DNA of 42,149 nt from Dehalococcoidia bacterium UBA6808. GTDB taxonomy: Bacteria; Chloroflexota; Dehalococcoidia; GIF9; UBA5629. The first letter of the stretch is position 1. Each line of letters begins with the position of its first letter. Where the stretch lies: positions 1 through 42,149 of the forward strand of contig DKFA01000041.1 in assembly GCA_002452695.1 (NCBI GenBank). The letters are read 5' to 3'. The translations under genes were made by a program, and so were the position numbers. Below, one piece after another: positions 40,503-42,149 of the stretch. The notes under the pieces were generated by a model. That model was not told where the DNA came from. It made no database searches and saw only the letters and a program-made list of their open reading frames with translations.

Positions 40503-41353
40503 CTGTTAAGATCGTGACGGACAGCAGCAGCGATTTGCCCCGGGAGATTACCGAGGAACTTGACATAACGGTTGTTCCGCTGTATGTGCAGGTTGCAGGG
40601 AAGACATACAGGGACGGCATTGATATATCGCCGCAGGAATGTTTCCGCATGCTGGAGCAGGATTCAGCGGCGCCTACAACCGCGGCAGCTTCCCCGCACG
40701 ATTTTGCTGAAACGTACCGCAGGCTGGGCCGTGACTGCGATGATATAATTTCAGTGCACGTTTCAGGCAAGGTCAGCAATACGTTGGATGCAGCGAAACG
40801 GGGAAGGGAGCTGGCTGGTGAGGGGAACCGCCGCATCGAAGTTGTTGATTCCAGGCTGGTAACGATAGCGCTGGGATTGGTGGCCATCGCCGCCGCCAGG
40901 GCAGCCAGGGCCGGGCAGGGCATCCAGGAGATACTTGAGCATATCAGCCGCCTGACTCCTTCCATACGTGTTTTCGGTATGCTCGACACGTTGAAGTATG
41001 TGGCCAGGGGTGGACGTCTGGGTAAAGCCGGGATGCTGCTCAGTTCCGTACTGCCTGTTAAGCCCATCCTCACCATGAAAGAAGGCGTGGTAGCTCCCGT
41101 TGGCGTCGTACGCACAAGGAGCAAGGGGATCGAGCGCCTGTATGATATGGTCAGGTCGGCCGTGAATATCAGGGAGATCGGCATTGCCCACAGCGCCCTG
41201 GAAGAGGAGATCAGGGCAATTACCGACAGGCTGAAAGCGCTGGCGCCCAATGTAATTCCCGTTATTTCCAGCCTGGGACCTGTGCTGGGTGTGCACGGAG
41301 GACCGGGAGCAATCCTGGTAGCAGTGGAGCAGGAAAATTGTGCCGCATCATGA
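40499..41353 (+). CDS. DegV family protein, probable fatty-acid-binding FakB (copy 2)
   Basis: A 284-residue paralogue of the gene before it. VTDSSSDLPREI, YRDGIDISPQECF, PTTAAASPHDF, LKYVARGGRLGKAG and GVHGGPGAILVA line up with the same family sites. The loop usually reading SSxLSGTYxSA is HVSGKVSNTLDAA here, so the fatty-acid contact loop has drifted. The ATG at 40499 overlaps the first copy's TGA. Two adjacent FakB genes with one FakA suggest division of labour by acyl type, as FakB1/FakB2 do in Staphylococcus; that is inference. Confidence 0.86.
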   Translation: MTVKIVTDSSSDLPREITEELDITVVPLYVQVAGKTYRDGIDISPQECFRMLEQDSAAPTTAAASPHDFAETYRRLGRDCDDIISVHVSGKVSNTLDAAKRGRELAGEGNRRIEVVDSRLVTIALGLVAIAAARAARAGQGIQEILEHISRLTPSIRVFGMLDTLKYVARGGRLGKAGMLLSSVLPVKPILTMKEGVVAPVGVVRTRSKGIERLYDMVRSAVNIREIGIAHSALEEEIRAITDRLKALAPNVIPVISSLGPVLGVHGGPGAILVAVEQENCAAS

Positions 41354-41481
41354 TCTGCTCAAAAAAACATATCGTTACTCTGCCTTTACTCAATACGATC
41401 AGACCAAAGCTGTCGCAGCGGATGCATAAAGATACATTGACGACTTTTCAATATGTATTCAATGCTGTTAAAGTGTGAGCG

Positions 41482-42149
41482 ATGACCGCTGTCAATGACA
41501 GAAAGACCGCATCTTTTATCGCAGTCCTTAATCTAGAGGCCAGGAACGGATTCACCGACAGGGCGGTGATCGGCGGGCTCGACAGGTTGATCGAGCGGTG
41601 GACAGTCGAGGCCGGGATTTCTGCCGATCTTCGCAAATTGCTGCTTTCCTCAACCGGCTATGCCCGCAAGACGCCTGCCGAGCGCAAGCGCTGGATAGAG
41701 GAAGTTTTGCACATGGCGCAGGAAGGCGGTAAGCGCGATCATTCCAGGAAAGCGTCGCCATCCCTTTGCAAAACAGCTGCCGTGGAGAACCAGGGTACTG
41801 CGCAGTTGGATGAGTTGCTTGACAGCCCCATAACCGCACTCAAGGGTGTGGGTGAGAATACAGCGAAGCGGCTGTCGAAACTGGGCGTCAACACCATCAG
41901 AGACATCATCTATTTCTTCCCGCGCCGTTTCATGGATTTCAGCCAGAAGCGCCAGGTTGCCTCGCTGGTTACGGGCAAAGAGCAGACAGTGTTTGTAAAC
42001 GTGTGGGAGTCGCGTACCAGGAAACTGGGACGCATGAAGAGCAGCGAAGCGGTGCTGGGTGATGAGACGGGTAATGTGAGGGCAGTCTGGTTCAACCAGC
42101 CCTGGGTGGCGCAGCAACTGAAGACCAATATGCGCGTAGCCCTGAGTGG
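41482..42149 (+). CDS. recG: ATP-dependent DNA helicase RecG, N-terminal part (cut by window end)
   Basis: The first about 222 residues of RecG, which remodels stalled forks and Holliday junctions. SPITALKGVGENTAKRLSKLGV (a helix-hairpin-helix-like lead-in) and IIYFFPRRFMDFS are the standard start of the wedge region. It continues into the OB-fold, with VFVNVWESRTRK and GNVRAVWFNQPW. About 110 residues precede this core, longer than in E. coli RecG; the extension is rich in charged residues and contains no motif I know. An in-frame TGA lies two codons before the ATG, so this is the first start. Helicase motifs lie beyond the window. Confidence 0.92.
   Translation, partial: MTAVNDRKTASFIAVLNLEARNGFTDRAVIGGLDRLIERWTVEAGISADLRKLLLSSTGYARKTPAERKRWIEEVLHMAQEGGKRDHSRKASPSLCKTAAVENQGTAQLDELLDSPITALKGVGENTAKRLSKLGVNTIRDIIYFFPRRFMDFSQKRQVASLVTGKEQTVFVNVWESRTRKLGRMKSSEAVLGDETGNVRAVWFNQPWVAQQLKTNMRVALS

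Noticed and set aside
1..42149. tRNA, rRNA, insertion sequences, phage genes or defence islands
   Set aside because: The intergenic gaps are short, and reading them on both strands showed no cloverleaf, transposase or terminal repeats. HicBA is the only defence/toxin-like locus.

Overview
This 42-kb window reads as a chromosomal segment of a free-living bacterium, most plausibly a Chloroflexota/Dehalococcoidia-like organism. That assignment is inferred from style and gene content and was not tested against a database. Coding density is high: there is no gene-free stretch over about 300 bases. I saw no rRNA, tRNA, CRISPR array, insertion sequence or prophage. TTG starts supported by Shine-Dalgarno spacing or family alignment recur (first lipoprotein, purC, purD, argD, rpmB). 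Many genes overlap by 1-17 bases.

Layout. 1-2374: the end of an alpha/beta hydrolase, then divergent birA (-) and a Sir2-type sirtuin (+). 2442-6605: three consecutive lipoprotein genes built from shuffled Ig-like, CARDB and jelly-roll-like modules. 6612-11226 (-): ferritin-like protein, a 30-residue basic peptide, purD, purE, purB, purC and purS, probably one transcript. 11416-13376: a PRC-barrel protein (-), holA (+), and a HicB antitoxin followed by a frameshifted HicA toxin. 13573-23625 (+): glgC, glgA, ROK glucokinase, a GH57 enzyme, a second PRC-barrel protein, a GH57 4-alpha-glucanotransferase, then mutS. 23833-31049: a catabolic/uptake cluster with a cyclase-family hydrolase and a BKACE (DUF849) enzyme (-), divergent from a GntR/FCD regulator and a complete Liv-type ABC transporter (+). 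31219-37082 (+): argJ-argB-argD-argG-argH. 37069-42149: rpe, rpmB (-), fakA, two DegV/FakB proteins, and the start of recG (cut by the window end).

How the parts work together. The glg block can make ADP-glucose, extend glucan, remodel it with GH57 enzymes and rephosphorylate released glucose. The arg block covers acetyl recycling, acetylglutamate phosphorylation, the aminotransferase step and the last two steps to arginine; argC and argF are not here. The pur block covers five steps of IMP/AMP synthesis. The last block makes a fatty-acid kinase with two candidate acyl-binding partners, in a neighbourhood resembling the rpe-rpmB-yloV-recG region of Firmicutes.

The most striking non-coding element is at 25596-25633. 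It is a 38-base palindrome (18-base perfect arms) between the BKACE gene and gntR that carries a near-consensus sigma-70 promoter on each strand, the two occupying the same DNA, with two TGTATACA sites that look like GntR-family operators. It looks like a compact autoregulated switch for the uptake/cleavage cluster.
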